A DNA stretch of 43,773 nt, from positions 1 through 43,773 of the IMG/VR virus record IMGVR_UViG_3300043409_001031. One strand, 5' to 3'. Of this stretch, positions 16,139-22,992 are shown in pieces (position 1 is the first letter of the stretch; each line of letters begins with the position of its first letter). Under the pieces are notes generated by a model. It was not told the DNA's origin. It made no database searches and saw only the letters and a list, made by a program, of their open reading frames with translations. Source of the stretch: a virus. Position numbers and translations under genes: made by a program.

Positions 16139-16399
16139 TCACACTCCTTTCGCGTCGTGGTATGCCGCGTCGGCCATTGCTTCGCGCCGGGTATCGGCTG
16201 AGTACGGGCGCAACGGATTCGGCTCGTCGAGGTAGTCAGGTGTCTCGCTGCTGGTGCGGCATCGCTTCCTGTCGCACAGCATGTCATCGTCTAGGTCGTC
16301 GCGCATGGCAGACTCGCCACACCGGGCGCACTCGGTCATGTAGTCGTCCATGCTGCTGTCGTAGGCGCTCTCGGGCGCGCCGAAGGGGATGGGGTTCAT
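16139..16399 (-). CDS. Small acidic zinc-ribbon-like protein
   Basis: This 86-residue protein starts at 16399, overlapping the upstream stop as ATGA, with AAGGAGAAGTACGT upstream. It has TECARCGESAMRDDLDDDML then CDRKRC, consistent with a four-cysteine metal site flanked by acidic residues. The ends are disordered. It shares the style of the neighbouring mini zinc proteins. No function can be assigned. Confidence 0.6.
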   Translation of the reverse strand: MNPIPFGAPESAYDSSMDDYMTECARCGESAMRDDLDDDMLCDRKRCRTSSETPDYLDEPNPLRPYSADTRREAMADAAYHDAKGV

Positions 16400-16836
16400 A
16401 CGTACTTCTCCTTTGGCGTCCGCTTGATGAGCGGGAACTCGGTGTTCGGGCAGCCTTTGCGCACCCAATCCTTGAACGGCGGCGTTTCCTTGAAGTGCAT
16501 CTTCTGCGCCTCGGTAAGCCGGTCGAATGCCCAGCGCTCGGCATCGCTCAACTTGTCGCGATCCACCATGATGCGGGTAACTTCCTCCACGGGCATGTTC
16601 CTTTTGGTTCGCAGGAACGCCTCAAATCTCAGGCGCTCACTGGCGGGTATATATTTGAGTTGTGATACGACTGTTGCAGGGTCGGCCTTGCGGCGAACCG
16701 CCAGCTCGATCTCGTTGCGAACAAGGGCTTCGTAGCCAGCCTGTATGAGCAGGTTGGTCGGTATTTCGATATCATCCATGTCAGGCATTTCAACATCGAA
16801 ACCGTGCGACCTGAAGCAGTAGATGCAACCACTCAC
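16396..16836 (-). CDS. Hypothetical protein, GTG start
   Basis: The likely start is the GTG at 16836, which follows GGGAGGGGCGGTC and overlaps the endolysin stop as GTGA; this gives 146 residues. The protein opens with a CIYC pair, then is helical and charged (for example RLRFEAFLRTKRNMPVEEV and DAERWAFDRLTEAQKMHF) and ends basic. It follows the endolysin gene directly, but no membrane segment or signal peptide supports a holin or spanin role. Function unknown. Confidence 0.65.
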   Translation of the reverse strand: MSGCIYCFRSHGFDVEMPDMDDIEIPTNLLIQAGYEALVRNEIELAVRRKADPATVVSQLKYIPASERLRFEAFLRTKRNMPVEEVTRIMVDRDKLSDAERWAFDRLTEAQKMHFKETPPFKDWVRKGCPNTEFPLIKRTPKEKYV

Positions 16837-17315
16837 GACCGCCCCTCCCACAGCGCCACCTCGCGCTCCCTGCGGTTCGCCAGCCCTTGCACCCGCACGC
16901 CGTTGTCATGTACCCAACGGCGCATCTGTGCGGGTACGCTGTCGTATTGCCCAGCGTTCAGCACACGGCGTAAGGTGCTCGCTGCGAGCGCGCCACTGCC
17001 AATGTTGAAGGCAAACGACACCAGCGCGTCGAACTGGTGCTGAGCGAGCGGCACCGACACGAGGCGGTTTACGTCGCGCTCGGTCTTGGCGAGGTCGCTC
17101 TTGAGCAGCAGTACGACATCGTGATCGGCCAGCCCTGCGCTGTACTTGACAGGCTTACCCGCAATCCACACCTTGCCGCTGGCGCGCTCGCTCTTGTTGA
17201 GCAGGTGTCCGACGCCGATGGTCCAGGCCTTGCCGCTGTCGAGGTAGGCATGGCTGCGGACACCTTCAAGCTCCTTGATGAGCGCGATGCCCTTGTCACT
17301 GATAGTCATGGTCAT
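16833..17315 (-). CDS. Endolysin, GH24 lysozyme (muramidase)
   Basis: The 160-residue protein from the ATG at 17315 has the T4/P22-type lysozyme triad: Glu17 in KELEGVRSHAYLD, Asp26, and Thr32 in WTIGVGH, with E-x8-D-x5-T spacing. The later segments FDALVSFAFNIGSGALAAST and RRVLNAGQYDSVP are standard GH24 features. It cleaves the glycan strand of peptidoglycan at lysis. There is no signal peptide or SAR anchor, so a holin is needed for release; the best holin candidate is far away at 29726. It is unusual to find it inside a leftward accessory operon rather than with a holin. Confidence 0.9.
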   Translation of the reverse strand: MTMTISDKGIALIKELEGVRSHAYLDSGKAWTIGVGHLLNKSERASGKVWIAGKPVKYSAGLADHDVVLLLKSDLAKTERDVNRLVSVPLAQHQFDALVSFAFNIGSGALAASTLRRVLNAGQYDSVPAQMRRWVHDNGVRVQGLANRREREVALWEGRS

Positions 17316-17349
17316 AGTAAATCCCTCGTTGTTGGTTGGAGTGCGATGA

Positions 17350-18114
17350 TTAGCCGAACGGAATGTAATCCCATGTCGCCGCCGCCTCGGCAAGCGGTGC
17401 CCAGTCAGTCACCTTGCTGGCATCCGGGTGGCCCTGCTCGCGAAGGAACGTATCCCAAGCCGAGCCGTGCATGTCCTTGGGTACGTTCTGCTTTACCAGC
17501 TGCTGCTCCACGATGCCCCATACGCTCTCGATGGTGTGCTGGGGTGCGGACGTCGGGACAGGCGGGACGGACGGCGTAGCGGTCGCTACAGGCGTACTGG
17601 CGGGCACGGGACGAGGTGCGGAGGAGCCAACACTACGCGGCAAGGCGGGACCAGCCGAACCGAGTAGGGCGCGAATCTTGGAGCCGATAGCCTTCTGGAC
17701 CGACGCGGCCTTGCTGGAGTCGAACTCCTTGCGGGCGGGACCGTCGCCGTCGTCAATGTGGTTCAGCCACGAAACCTCGGTGCGCACCTTGCCCTTGTAC
17801 TCGCGCTCCTCCACGGTGATCTTAACGTGCTTACCAACAAACCCATCAACCGTCATCAGGTCGCCGTTCCAGTCGAACACCTTGGCGAGCAGGCGAATCT
17901 TGCCCTCGTTAACCCCGCCGTCCTTCTGTTCAAGGTACTGGTCGGCGGTGATACCCCAGCCGGTTTGGTCCATCGTCTCGTAGTCGCCGTTGTCGTTCTT
18001 GAACTCGTACCCCTCAAGGTACAAGGAGATCGCACTAAGGTCGTTCTGTCCAAGGCGGTCCACAATGGCGGATTTCACGATGGCCTTATAGCGGCCCTTC
18101 GGTAGCAATGGCAT
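17350..18114 (-). CDS. Probable single-stranded DNA-binding protein
   Basis: This 254-residue protein has a beta-rich N-terminal half starting MPLLPKGRYKAIVKSAIV and including GKIRLLAKVFDWNGDLM and GKHVKITVEEREYKGK, in the style of phage DUF669-like SSBs. A Pro/Ala/Val-rich linker follows at about residues 155-190, then a small helical C-terminal domain. It lies directly downstream of the RecA-like ATPase on the same message. That pairing of an SSB-like protein with a Sak4-type ATPase is common in phage recombination modules. The OB-fold role is inferred from context and composition. Confidence 0.55.
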   Translation of the reverse strand: MPLLPKGRYKAIVKSAIVDRLGQNDLSAISLYLEGYEFKNDNGDYETMDQTGWGITADQYLEQKDGGVNEGKIRLLAKVFDWNGDLMTVDGFVGKHVKITVEEREYKGKVRTEVSWLNHIDDGDGPARKEFDSSKAASVQKAIGSKIRALLGSAGPALPRSVGSSAPRPVPASTPVATATPSVPPVPTSAPQHTIESVWGIVEQQLVKQNVPKDMHGSAWDTFLREQGHPDASKVTDWAPLAEAAATWDYIPFG

Positions 18115-18138
18115 GGTATTGATTCCTTTTGAGTCTGG

Positions 18139-18993
18139 TTACTTGTTGAACAGCGCGCGCCACAAGGCATCGTCGCCGTAGTCGTACGGGATCGGGTCGG
18201 ACAGGCTGCGCGACTTCGCCCAGCAGGTAGCGGTTTCGGTCGGGTAGATGGTACGAGAGCCAGAGCCGGTGGCCTTGCCGTGCTTTTCCTTGCTTCCCTT
18301 CTTGGCTTCTACGTCATAGCCGATATACAACAGGTGGTCGCACCATTCTTTGATAAACCGGCGAATCGATACGGACTTGTCCTGATATAGACGCGGCTCA
18401 TACCTGATCCAATCGGCTCCTTCGGGGTTCGGCACGCTCGCTACGCTGTCGTGCATCAGTACGATGACGTTGCGGCCCTTGGCGACATGCACGTTAAGCT
18501 CGTTGCGCAGGTCGTAGAAGGTATCCTGAAGGTAGCGGTAGCCCTTGCCGTAGCCGTAGCTCTCGATAGATGTGACATGCTCTCCTTTCTCCATTGGCAC
18601 CGTTTCGACAACGTGGTTGATAGCCATTGTCTCAGCCTCGGTCATGGTATCGATCGCGATGGTGTTGACACCTGCGAAGATGTCGCTGTCGCCGTCCGTT
18701 ACCGTCAGCAATTCGCCCCATGTTTGGATGCCCTGTACCGACTGCGGCGACAGGCCAAGCTCGTTCAAGCGCGGCATCAGGATGCCAAGACTGTCCTCAA
18801 TATCCACAAACCCTACAGGGCCGGCGGTGTGCTCGATAAGGGCCGCAAGGGTTGTTTTGCCGGTGCCGCCTGCGCCGTAGATGCCGATCTTCTGGCCGCG
18901 TGGCACGGGAGGGCCGATACTGAACGTTTTGGTGGGCGTGCGGCTCGGCACGGATGCGCCGGGACGCGACGTTGCGGTGGGTGGCATGCCCAT
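18139..18993 (-). CDS. Sak4/RecA-like AAA ATPase (recombination)
   Basis: The 284-residue protein carries a Walker A motif, GAGGTGKTTLA, at residues 40-50 and a Walker B strand ending TIAIDTM around Asp115. A later strand NVIVLMHDSVASVP resembles the sensor region of RecA-type phage ATPases. These Sak4-like enzymes promote single-strand annealing or exchange with an SSB partner, which lies next downstream. The first 25 residues are disordered. Start: GAAGGAGAGCGAATAAC before the ATG at 18993. Confidence 0.8.
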   Translation of the reverse strand: MGMPPTATSRPGASVPSRTPTKTFSIGPPVPRGQKIGIYGAGGTGKTTLAALIEHTAGPVGFVDIEDSLGILMPRLNELGLSPQSVQGIQTWGELLTVTDGDSDIFAGVNTIAIDTMTEAETMAINHVVETVPMEKGEHVTSIESYGYGKGYRYLQDTFYDLRNELNVHVAKGRNVIVLMHDSVASVPNPEGADWIRYEPRLYQDKSVSIRRFIKEWCDHLLYIGYDVEAKKGSKEKHGKATGSGSRTIYPTETATCWAKSRSLSDPIPYDYGDDALWRALFNK

Positions 18994-18994
18994 G

Positions 18995-19180
18995 TTATTC
19001 GCTCTCCTTCGCTGGTTCGATCATCTTGTTGTGTTCCATCTTGCCGATTACAAACGGTCCAATGGTGTCGTAATTCAGGGGACTCGGGCTATCCGGCTCC
19101 CACCGCTTGCCCTCGCCAAAGGCGTACATGCAGGCGCATCGTATTAGGTGCCGCACCTCGCTATCTGTGTAGGTGGTCAT
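18995..19180 (-). CDS. 61-residue hypothetical protein
   Basis: The frame starts at 19180 after GAGGGAATAAACG and ends two bases before the ATPase gene. The product MTTYTDSEVRHLIRCACMYA... is helical at the N-terminus and polar at the end (MEHNKMIEPAKESE). No domain is recognised. Tight spacing to the ATPase suggests cotranslation. Confidence 0.6.
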   Translation of the reverse strand: MTTYTDSEVRHLIRCACMYAFGEGKRWEPDSPSPLNYDTIGPFVIGKMEHNKMIEPAKESE

Positions 19181-19204
19181 CGTTTATTCCCTCGTTGATT
19201 GTTG

Positions 19205-19288
19205 TTACAGACTGCCCACCACCACCACAGCGGCCCATATGGTAGCTGCGGCAAGGGCGGCGAACAGACAGGAGCTGATAGTCCTCAT
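19205..19288 (-). CDS. 27-residue hydrophobic micro-protein
   Basis: A micro-frame starts at 19288, overlapping the TGA of the zinc-ribbon gene (ATGA), with GGAGAATGAGCG upstream. The peptide MRTISSCLFAALAAATIWAA plus VVVVGSL is almost one continuous membrane helix. Length, spacing and ribosome site favour a real gene. It might modulate the host membrane or lysis timing. Confidence 0.5.
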   Translation of the reverse strand: MRTISSCLFAALAAATIWAAVVVVGSL

Positions 19289-19398
19289 CGCTCATTCTCC
19301 ACGATACAGGAGACGCACAGTCCGTCCTCGGCGTCCTTTGGGTTGAGTGGCTTGCCGCACTGCTGACAGGTGCCTTCGGGAAAGCGTTCGTTGTGCAT
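19285..19398 (-). CDS. 37-residue zinc-ribbon peptide
   Basis: The product starting at 19398 contains GTCQQCGKPLNPKDAEDGLC followed by VSC: CxxC, 14 residues, CxxC, a complete zinc ribbon with little else. Its stop overlaps the next start. The upstream stop codon shares one base with its start region. The ribosome site is weak, so translation is probably coupled to the upstream gene. Confidence 0.55.
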   Translation of the reverse strand: MHNERFPEGTCQQCGKPLNPKDAEDGLCVSCIVENER

Positions 19399-19817
19399 TA
19401 GTCGATCCAGCCAGCCTTACGGGCGGCGGCGATGTTCTCTGGACCATTGGTTGATTCGCAGTCGCCAAGCTCGCGAGCGAGCCAACACCCAAGATTCGTA
19501 AGTTCAGCGCTGCCGTCGTCCACATTCCATCGCCGCACGAAGTCCGCCATGCACATGCTCAGCCGCACGGCGTTGGCGAACTCGGCGGGGTCGATGCCTT
19601 GCGCGTGACAATCTTTGGAGTAGATGCGTGCCACTGAATCGCCGGGGCCACTTCCGGGTGAAAAGAAGTGCTCCTTGGTGTCAAACGTGTCCAGCGCCCG
19701 CACGAACGGCTTGGGCTTGTCGAGTTGCGCCTGGAGGTCGGCGATGCGCTGGGTGGCGCGCTCTTGGTCTGCGCGGGCGGCGGCGAGCGCGGCGCGGATG
19801 TCGGGGGTAGTACTCAT
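19398..19817 (-). CDS. Hypothetical protein with N-terminal coiled coil
   Basis: This 139-residue protein starts at 19817 after GGAGCAACAGTC and overlaps the upstream stop as ATGA. Residues 5-35 (ALAAARADQERATQRIADLQ) form a short coiled coil. The remainder is mixed, with CHAQGIDPAEFANAVRL and a C-terminal ENIAAARKAGWID. The style matches phage accessory proteins of the Ea22-like operons. No function is apparent. Confidence 0.65.
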   Translation of the reverse strand: MSTTPDIRAALAAARADQERATQRIADLQAQLDKPKPFVRALDTFDTKEHFFSPGSGPGDSVARIYSKDCHAQGIDPAEFANAVRLSMCMADFVRRWNVDDGSAELTNLGCWLARELGDCESTNGPENIAAARKAGWID

Positions 19818-19936
19818 GACTGTTGCTCCAGCCAGCCGTCTGGCACCTGCTTCACTTGCTTGCCGTTATCGCGGTAGAAATCGGCCAGCGACTCGCGAAT
19901 CTCTTCCCATTTGCCATCGAAGTTACATACGTACAT
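19814..19936 (-). CDS. 40-residue hypothetical protein
   Basis: The frame from 19936 begins MYVCNFDGKWEEIRESLADF, has GAGGGAATAGTAG upstream and stops in an ATGA overlap with the coiled-coil gene. It is soluble and charged. A longer minus frame covering 19852-20034 in another register has no ribosome site and was rejected in its favour. Confidence 0.5.
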   Translation of the reverse strand: MYVCNFDGKWEEIRESLADFYRDNGKQVKQVPDGWLEQQS

Positions 19937-19973
19937 CTACTATTCCCTCTGCGCTCTCGCGCGTTGTGTGTGG

Positions 19974-20043
19974 TGCTGGCCGGTGGCGACTTGCCGCGCA
20001 TGCGCCTTATAAGTACCAAGCAGTGGACGCACACCGGCCAGCA
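19974..20043. repeat. 12-bp inverted repeat around a short spacer
   Basis: Bases 19974-19985 (TGCTGGCCGGTG) and 20032-20043 form a perfect 12-bp inverted repeat with 46 bases between, which themselves contain the palindrome GCGCATGCGC (19996-20005). The element fills most of the 118-bp gap between two leftward genes. It could fold in RNA as a long hairpin or be a protein-binding site. No T-run follows, so it is not a clear terminator. Confidence 0.6.
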
Positions 20044-20054
20044 AAATCGTTGTG

Positions 20055-20219
20055 TTACTCAGGCACCCACGCCTTGCCCATGTTCGTCGGGCTGTGCGGC
20101 TGCCGGTCGGGGTCGAAGGCGGGGTCGTTCAGCGCCGCCCATGCGCCGCCGAAAAGCACGTAGGCGACTATCAGGACGCACACGAGGCCCATCAGGAACG
20201 ATTCCATTGCGTTGCTCAT
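20055..20219 (-). CDS. 54-residue membrane protein
   Basis: The frame starts at 20219, overlapping the upstream TGA, and ends in TAA at 20055. The N-terminal MSNAMESFLMGLVCVLIVAY and following VLFGGAWAAL make a membrane helix. The C-terminal 28 residues are polar and Pro-rich (NDPAFDPDRQPHSPTNMG). One helix with a soluble tail could fit an antiholin, a small spanin-like partner or a superinfection protein; none is proven. Confidence 0.6.
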   Translation of the reverse strand: MSNAMESFLMGLVCVLIVAYVLFGGAWAALNDPAFDPDRQPHSPTNMGKAWVPE

Positions 20220-20461
20220 GCCGCACCTACTATGCGCGACGCGGAGCGCATGAAGCCCTCGGCATAGTTGCGCAGGTGGTGCATGGGCGCATCGGGCGGC
20301 ACAATCTCGTTAAGGGTGCGCAGTCGCTTGCGCAGGGTGCCCATAGCGGATGGGCTGGGCGTGTCGCATGGGAGGAGGGCGAGCGCGACCGGGCGGTCTG
20401 TGTTGGTGTCTTGCCTCATCAGGGCAAGTTCGCGAGACGATGGGAAATACTGAATAAACAT
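20216..20461 (-). CDS. Hypothetical 81-residue protein under its own promoter
   Basis: The ATG at 20461 lies six bases after GGAG, better than the GTG four codons upstream. The product starts MFIQYFPSSRELALMRQDTN and is otherwise helical and basic (TLRKRLRTLNEIVPPDAPMH). It is the first gene after the consensus-like leftward promoter at 20508-20536, so it begins a transcription unit covering the downstream operon. Function unknown. Confidence 0.65.
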   Translation of the reverse strand: MFIQYFPSSRELALMRQDTNTDRPVALALLPCDTPSPSAMGTLRKRLRTLNEIVPPDAPMHHLRNYAEGFMRSASRIVGAA

Positions 20462-20507
20462 TTTATTCTCCACGGTTTAGCCCGCGCACTATGCGCCGAC
20501 TGAATGC

Positions 20508-20536
20508 AGTATATCAGGCTTGGTTTGCTTTGTCAA
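20508..20536 (-). promoter_or_regulatory. Leftward sigma70-like promoter
   Basis: Read leftward: TTGACA (20536-20531), a 17-base spacer, then TATACT (20513-20508). The -35 box is a perfect match and the -10 box matches 5 of 6. It overlaps the 3' end of the 20514-20750 gene, whose TGA stop sits right beside the -10 box. The start point would be near 20501, giving a leader of about 40 bases. Confidence 0.75.
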
Positions 20537-20750
20537 CAAGATTATTTATCTGCTCCACCGCCCATAACGCCGCCCGTTTGCGGCCAGCCCATGCCGTGCT
20601 GTCGTCGCCCTTGATACAAACGCCTTTTAAGGCACCTGTGACAGCCGCCACGGCCTTTTGCGGGTCCGCCCCGCCTAGACCCGCGTAGGCGAGTACCTGG
20701 CCCTTATGGAGCACGCAGATGCAGTTACGGGCGGTGAGGTGTGCGGTCAT
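20514..20750 (-). CDS. Hypothetical 78-residue protein
   Basis: The product starts MTAHLTARNCICVLHKGQVL and has a beta hairpin followed by helices (DPQKAVAAVTGALKGVCIKG, then KRAALWAVEQINNLVDKANQ). The start overlaps the HNH gene stop (ATGA), so both are read together from the HNH promoter. The 3' end contains the next leftward promoter. The family is not recognised. Confidence 0.6.
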   Translation of the reverse strand: MTAHLTARNCICVLHKGQVLAYAGLGGADPQKAVAAVTGALKGVCIKGDDSTAWAGRKRAALWAVEQINNLVDKANQA

Positions 20751-21292
20751 GATGCGCTGCTTTTTTGTGCGTGCATGGCTATCACCTTGGGCCTTTTCTC
20801 GACATATGGCGCAAATCCCTTTTGTTGTCGAGCCATAGCTCTAGTGCTGCTCCTTCTTGCGGTAGCACGGGCCACATCGGCGTCGTAACAGGTTTTACAC
20901 CTTCGATGTCCACACGGGCGAATGTATGTGTTTTCAGGGGTGAATTCATGTCCACGCTTACAATGCGTTTCGCTTGACCTGTTGCGCTTTCCTTTCTTGC
21001 TCATTCGACCCTTCTGTACCGCATCGGCCATATTGTCCGAGTGAGTTCCAAGCCAAAGATGATGCGGGTTTACGCAATTAGGGTTGTCGCATGTATGGCA
21101 TATACACAAATCCGGTGGCGGTGGTGTTCCGTGGTATATCCAATAAGAAATACGGTATACATACATATAGCTACCGAAAACACTAATCCTGCCTCTGTTT
21201 TGACTTACGACACAGCCGGTCCAAGGCCAGCACTCGTCCCTGCCTAAAACCTTTACCTTAGACCACATCCTGTGTTCCAGTGAGTTTGACAT
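20747..21292 (-). CDS. HNH homing endonuclease-like protein
   Basis: The 181-residue protein starts at 21292 with GGAGGCGCAT before ATG. Residues about 8-60 (HRMWSKVKVLGRDECWPWTG, then YRISYWIYHG) are the usual HNH-3 type lead-in. The core is ICHTCDNPNCVNPHHLWLGT with SDNMAD after it (His66, His77/78, Asn87). A second Cys/His cluster at about 111-135 (HCKRGHEF and CGHRRCKTC) is likely a zinc-binding DNA-recognition tail. It nicks or cuts DNA, probably as a selfish free-standing nuclease. It has its own promoter and a structured leader. No split gene is evident on either side. Confidence 0.9.
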   Translation of the reverse strand: MSNSLEHRMWSKVKVLGRDECWPWTGCVVSQNRGRISVFGSYMYVYRISYWIYHGTPPPPDLCICHTCDNPNCVNPHHLWLGTHSDNMADAVQKGRMSKKGKRNRSSETHCKRGHEFTPENTYIRPCGHRRCKTCYDADVARATARRSSTRAMARQQKGFAPYVEKRPKVIAMHAQKSSAS

Positions 21293-21310
21293 ATGCGCCT
21301 CCAAAATAGA

Positions 21311-21406
21311 CGCCCCGGAATGCGCTTGCAACAGCTTGCCGTAAAGGCGTGCATTCCGGGGCGAGGTTGGCATATTTCAAGATCCTATACGGCTAGTAGC
21401 TGTTGC
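21311..21406 (-). promoter_or_regulatory. Structured leader RNA of the HNH gene, pseudoknot-capable
   Basis: Bases 21311-21323 and 21351-21363 form a perfect 13-bp stem. The loop of that stem includes 21328-21336 (GCAACAGCT), which is the exact reverse complement of 21398-21406, the predicted 5' end of the transcript. Together they could make a loop-to-5'-end pseudoknot. The hairpin is followed by TCTATTTT and then the ribosome site of the HNH gene, so it could attenuate transcription or hide the start. Confidence 0.6.
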
Positions 21407-21412
21407 GTTGTA

Positions 21413-21441
21413 ATACTAACACGTTTGTCGGTGGATGTCAA
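21413..21441 (-). promoter_or_regulatory. Leftward promoter of the HNH gene
   Basis: Read leftward: TTGACA (21441-21436), 17-base spacer, TAGTAT (21418-21413). The -35 hexamer contains the TGA stop of the gene at 21438-21617. The expected start point near 21406 coincides with the first base of the GCAACAGCT element that can pair with the leader hairpin loop. Confidence 0.6.
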
Positions 21442-21617
21442 TCCGAAATCTGGTCGGCAAGCCAAGTGTATAGGCGGGCGCGGGTTTCGGTTGACAACTT
21501 GGGATTGTTGCTGCTGATTATCATCCCAATTTCAAAGGCGTTTTTCTGGTCGGGCGTCTGCCGCTCAATGGAGGCGCGGATAAGGCGCTCATATGCTACC
21601 GCTGCTTGGATGCTCAT
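21438..21617 (-). CDS. Hypothetical 59-residue helical protein
   Basis: The start at 21617 overlaps the upstream TGA as ATGA. The product MSIQAAVAYERLIRASIERQ... is all-helical (QKNAFEIGMIISSN, ETRARLYTWLADQISD). A much longer frame upstream would cross the neighbouring gene and was not used. Function unknown. Confidence 0.6.
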   Translation of the reverse strand: MSIQAAVAYERLIRASIERQTPDQKNAFEIGMIISSNNPKLSTETRARLYTWLADQISD

Positions 21618-21943
21618 GCCGCACCGCCCAGCGCCGCGAGGGCTTGGCAGGCAATGTCGTTCACTGTACGGAGTCGGCGGGCCATTGCTCCGGGCGTCTC
21701 TTGGTGTTGGAGACAGTGGGCGCTCTCCTCGGTGACGCAGGCCGTCAGCGCCTCGCGCGCCTGTTGCAGGGCTGCGGCGGGGTCCGGGATGCCAGCGCAG
21801 GCGTTCAGGGCCGCGCATACCTTAATGGCGTCGCTGTCGCGGGTTTGCTGATATCCCGCCTCCATTGCACAAATACGCCCCCGTGCCGACACGATACAGG
21901 GCGCGCCGCCGGTGTTCTCTATCCAGTATTTTGGCTTGTTCAT
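21614..21943 (-). CDS. Conserved-type phage hypothetical protein
   Basis: The 109-residue product from the ATG at 21943 (after AAGGAGAAGTTA) begins MNKPKYWIENTGGAPCIVSA and contains CAALNACAGIPDPAAALQQA. The string L-N-A-C-A-G-I is a hallmark of short, uncharacterised phage and prophage proteins. The remainder is an Ala-rich helix bundle (REALTACVTEESAHCLQH). No function is known to me. Confidence 0.65.
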   Translation of the reverse strand: MNKPKYWIENTGGAPCIVSARGRICAMEAGYQQTRDSDAIKVCAALNACAGIPDPAAALQQAREALTACVTEESAHCLQHQETPGAMARRLRTVNDIACQALAALGGAA

Positions 21944-21990
21944 TAACTTCTCCTTCTGCGCGTGTAGCATGCGCGCCCCGCGTTTGTGGG

Positions 21991-22272
21991 TTAAGTGTTG
22001 GGGGTCTGCATTTCCGCAACAGTAATCATGGCCCGGATTTGTTGGTAAACTTCGCGCTTGGTACCATACCCTGAGGTGAGGGTGCGAATACCGCCGCCCT
22101 CGTTGCTCATTTCATGCACCTGCACGCCGCCATACGCACCGGACAGATGAATGTTGCCGATATTGGCCGTCATTTTCCCGCCGTCGTGATTCCACGGCTC
22201 AACTGGACGCCCTAGTAGTGTGTTAAGCCGCTTTAGTGATCCTTCAAGGTCTACCATTGTGATACGCTGCAT
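21991..22272 (-). CDS. Conserved phage protein of unknown function
   Basis: The 93-residue protein starts MQRITMVDLEGSLKRLNTLL, continues with GNIHLSGAYGGVQVHEMSNE and GGGIRTLTSGYGTKREVYQQ, and ends in a helix. This helix-strand-strand-helix layout with GAYGG and a closing K-R-E-x-Y helix is shared by many short phage proteins near recombination or accessory genes. The role is not known. Ribosome site: AAGGAAAATGGAAA. Confidence 0.7.
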   Translation of the reverse strand: MQRITMVDLEGSLKRLNTLLGRPVEPWNHDGGKMTANIGNIHLSGAYGGVQVHEMSNEGGGIRTLTSGYGTKREVYQQIRAMITVAEMQTPNT

Positions 22273-22327
22273 TTTCCATTTTCCTTCACTTTACCGCCGC
22301 GCCCCATGCGCAACGTTTCGGGCTTCC

Positions 22328-22395
22328 GCCCATGTCCGCCCCCGTCGCGCGGGAACAGGCATGGGCGCCGGGCATTTGGACAGCCGCCCGGCGGC
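22328..22395 (-). other. GC-rich hairpin cluster in a gene-free gap
   Basis: The 137-bp gap between 22273 and 22409 holds no convincing frame. It contains a 7-bp inverted repeat (GCCCATG at 22328-22334 with its complement at 22360-22366) and a GCCGCC/GGCGGC hairpin at 22383-22395 just downstream of a leftward gene stop. The second may be a weak pause or processing site; no T-run follows. Confidence 0.4.
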
Positions 22396-22409
22396 CTGTA
22401 TGGGATGGA

Positions 22410-22562
22410 CTATGCGCCCAGTCGGGCACGGGTTGCGGCCTGAAGCTCACGAAGCTTGGCATCGTATGCGCCGCCTCTCTCGCTGTCCAGGCCTTGCGCC
22501 TTCATGGTGTCAAGCTCGCGGAAAAGAGCGTTACACTTCTGATCGTGTTCTTTGTGTGTCAT
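22410..22562 (-). CDS. 50-residue hypothetical helical protein
   Basis: The ATG at 22562 follows AGAAGGATCGCACC. The product MTHKEHDQKCNALFRELDTM... and AKLRELQAATRARLGA is a charged helical pair, likely a small coiled coil. It is too short for the supplied long-frame scan but has a good ribosome site. Function unknown. Confidence 0.55.
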   Translation of the reverse strand: MTHKEHDQKCNALFRELDTMKAQGLDSERGGAYDAKLRELQAATRARLGA

Positions 22563-22607
22563 GGTGCGATCCTTCTAGGTTGCGGCCTTGGCGATGGCGG
22601 TGCGGGC

Positions 22608-22889
22608 TTAGGCGTGCGCTAGTTGTGCCTCTACAGCGTCAAGGTACGCTTGGGCGGTTTGCTCCAATCGTGTCAATTCGCGACATTCACCCATAGCGTT
22701 CAATTCGTCGTATACCGCTTGCGCGTCCGTGTCGGGTTCCGGTCCGTTCTCGCTCCGTGCTGGGGTATAGCCCAGTGCGCACGAAATACGATATAGATCG
22801 CTCCATTGTCCGCCATGCCAGTGTACGCATGCCCAGTACAGGCCTTGCGCCACGTCGGAATAGTTTTCCTTGGTTACTTTCGTTTCCAT
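22608..22889 (-). CDS. Hypothetical 93-residue protein
   Basis: The start at 22889 has GAGGAGATCGCAAA upstream. The product begins METKVTKENYSDVAQGLYWA and includes VHWHGGQWSDLYRISCALGY and a C-terminal helix (RELTRLEQTAQAYLDAVEAQ). It looks like a soluble alpha/beta accessory protein. I do not recognise the family. Confidence 0.65.
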   Translation of the reverse strand: METKVTKENYSDVAQGLYWACVHWHGGQWSDLYRISCALGYTPARSENGPEPDTDAQAVYDELNAMGECRELTRLEQTAQAYLDAVEAQLAHA

Positions 22890-22992
22890 TTTGCGATCTC
22901 CTCGTTACTCAATTAGCCGTCTGCACTATGCAAACGTTTCTAGCGGCCCCGCGTAGAGGACTGAGTGTGCCGCCGTGCCCATTTTGTACCTG

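Noticed and set aside
18451-19245. 264-residue rightward frame over the ATPase gene
   Set aside because: The opposite strand encodes clear Walker motifs; this frame is a shadow.
19852-20034. 60-residue leftward frame overlapping the 40-residue gene
   Set aside because: No ribosome site, Arg/Ser-rich content and conflict with the better-placed frame at 19814-19936.
20747-21373. Longer HNH product starting at 21373
   Set aside because: It would translate through the 13-bp hairpin; the ATG at 21292 has a much better ribosome site and matches the usual HNH protein start.
22273-22409. Short leftward frame of about 29 residues in the gap
   Set aside because: No ribosome site and strong hairpin content; protein character is poor.
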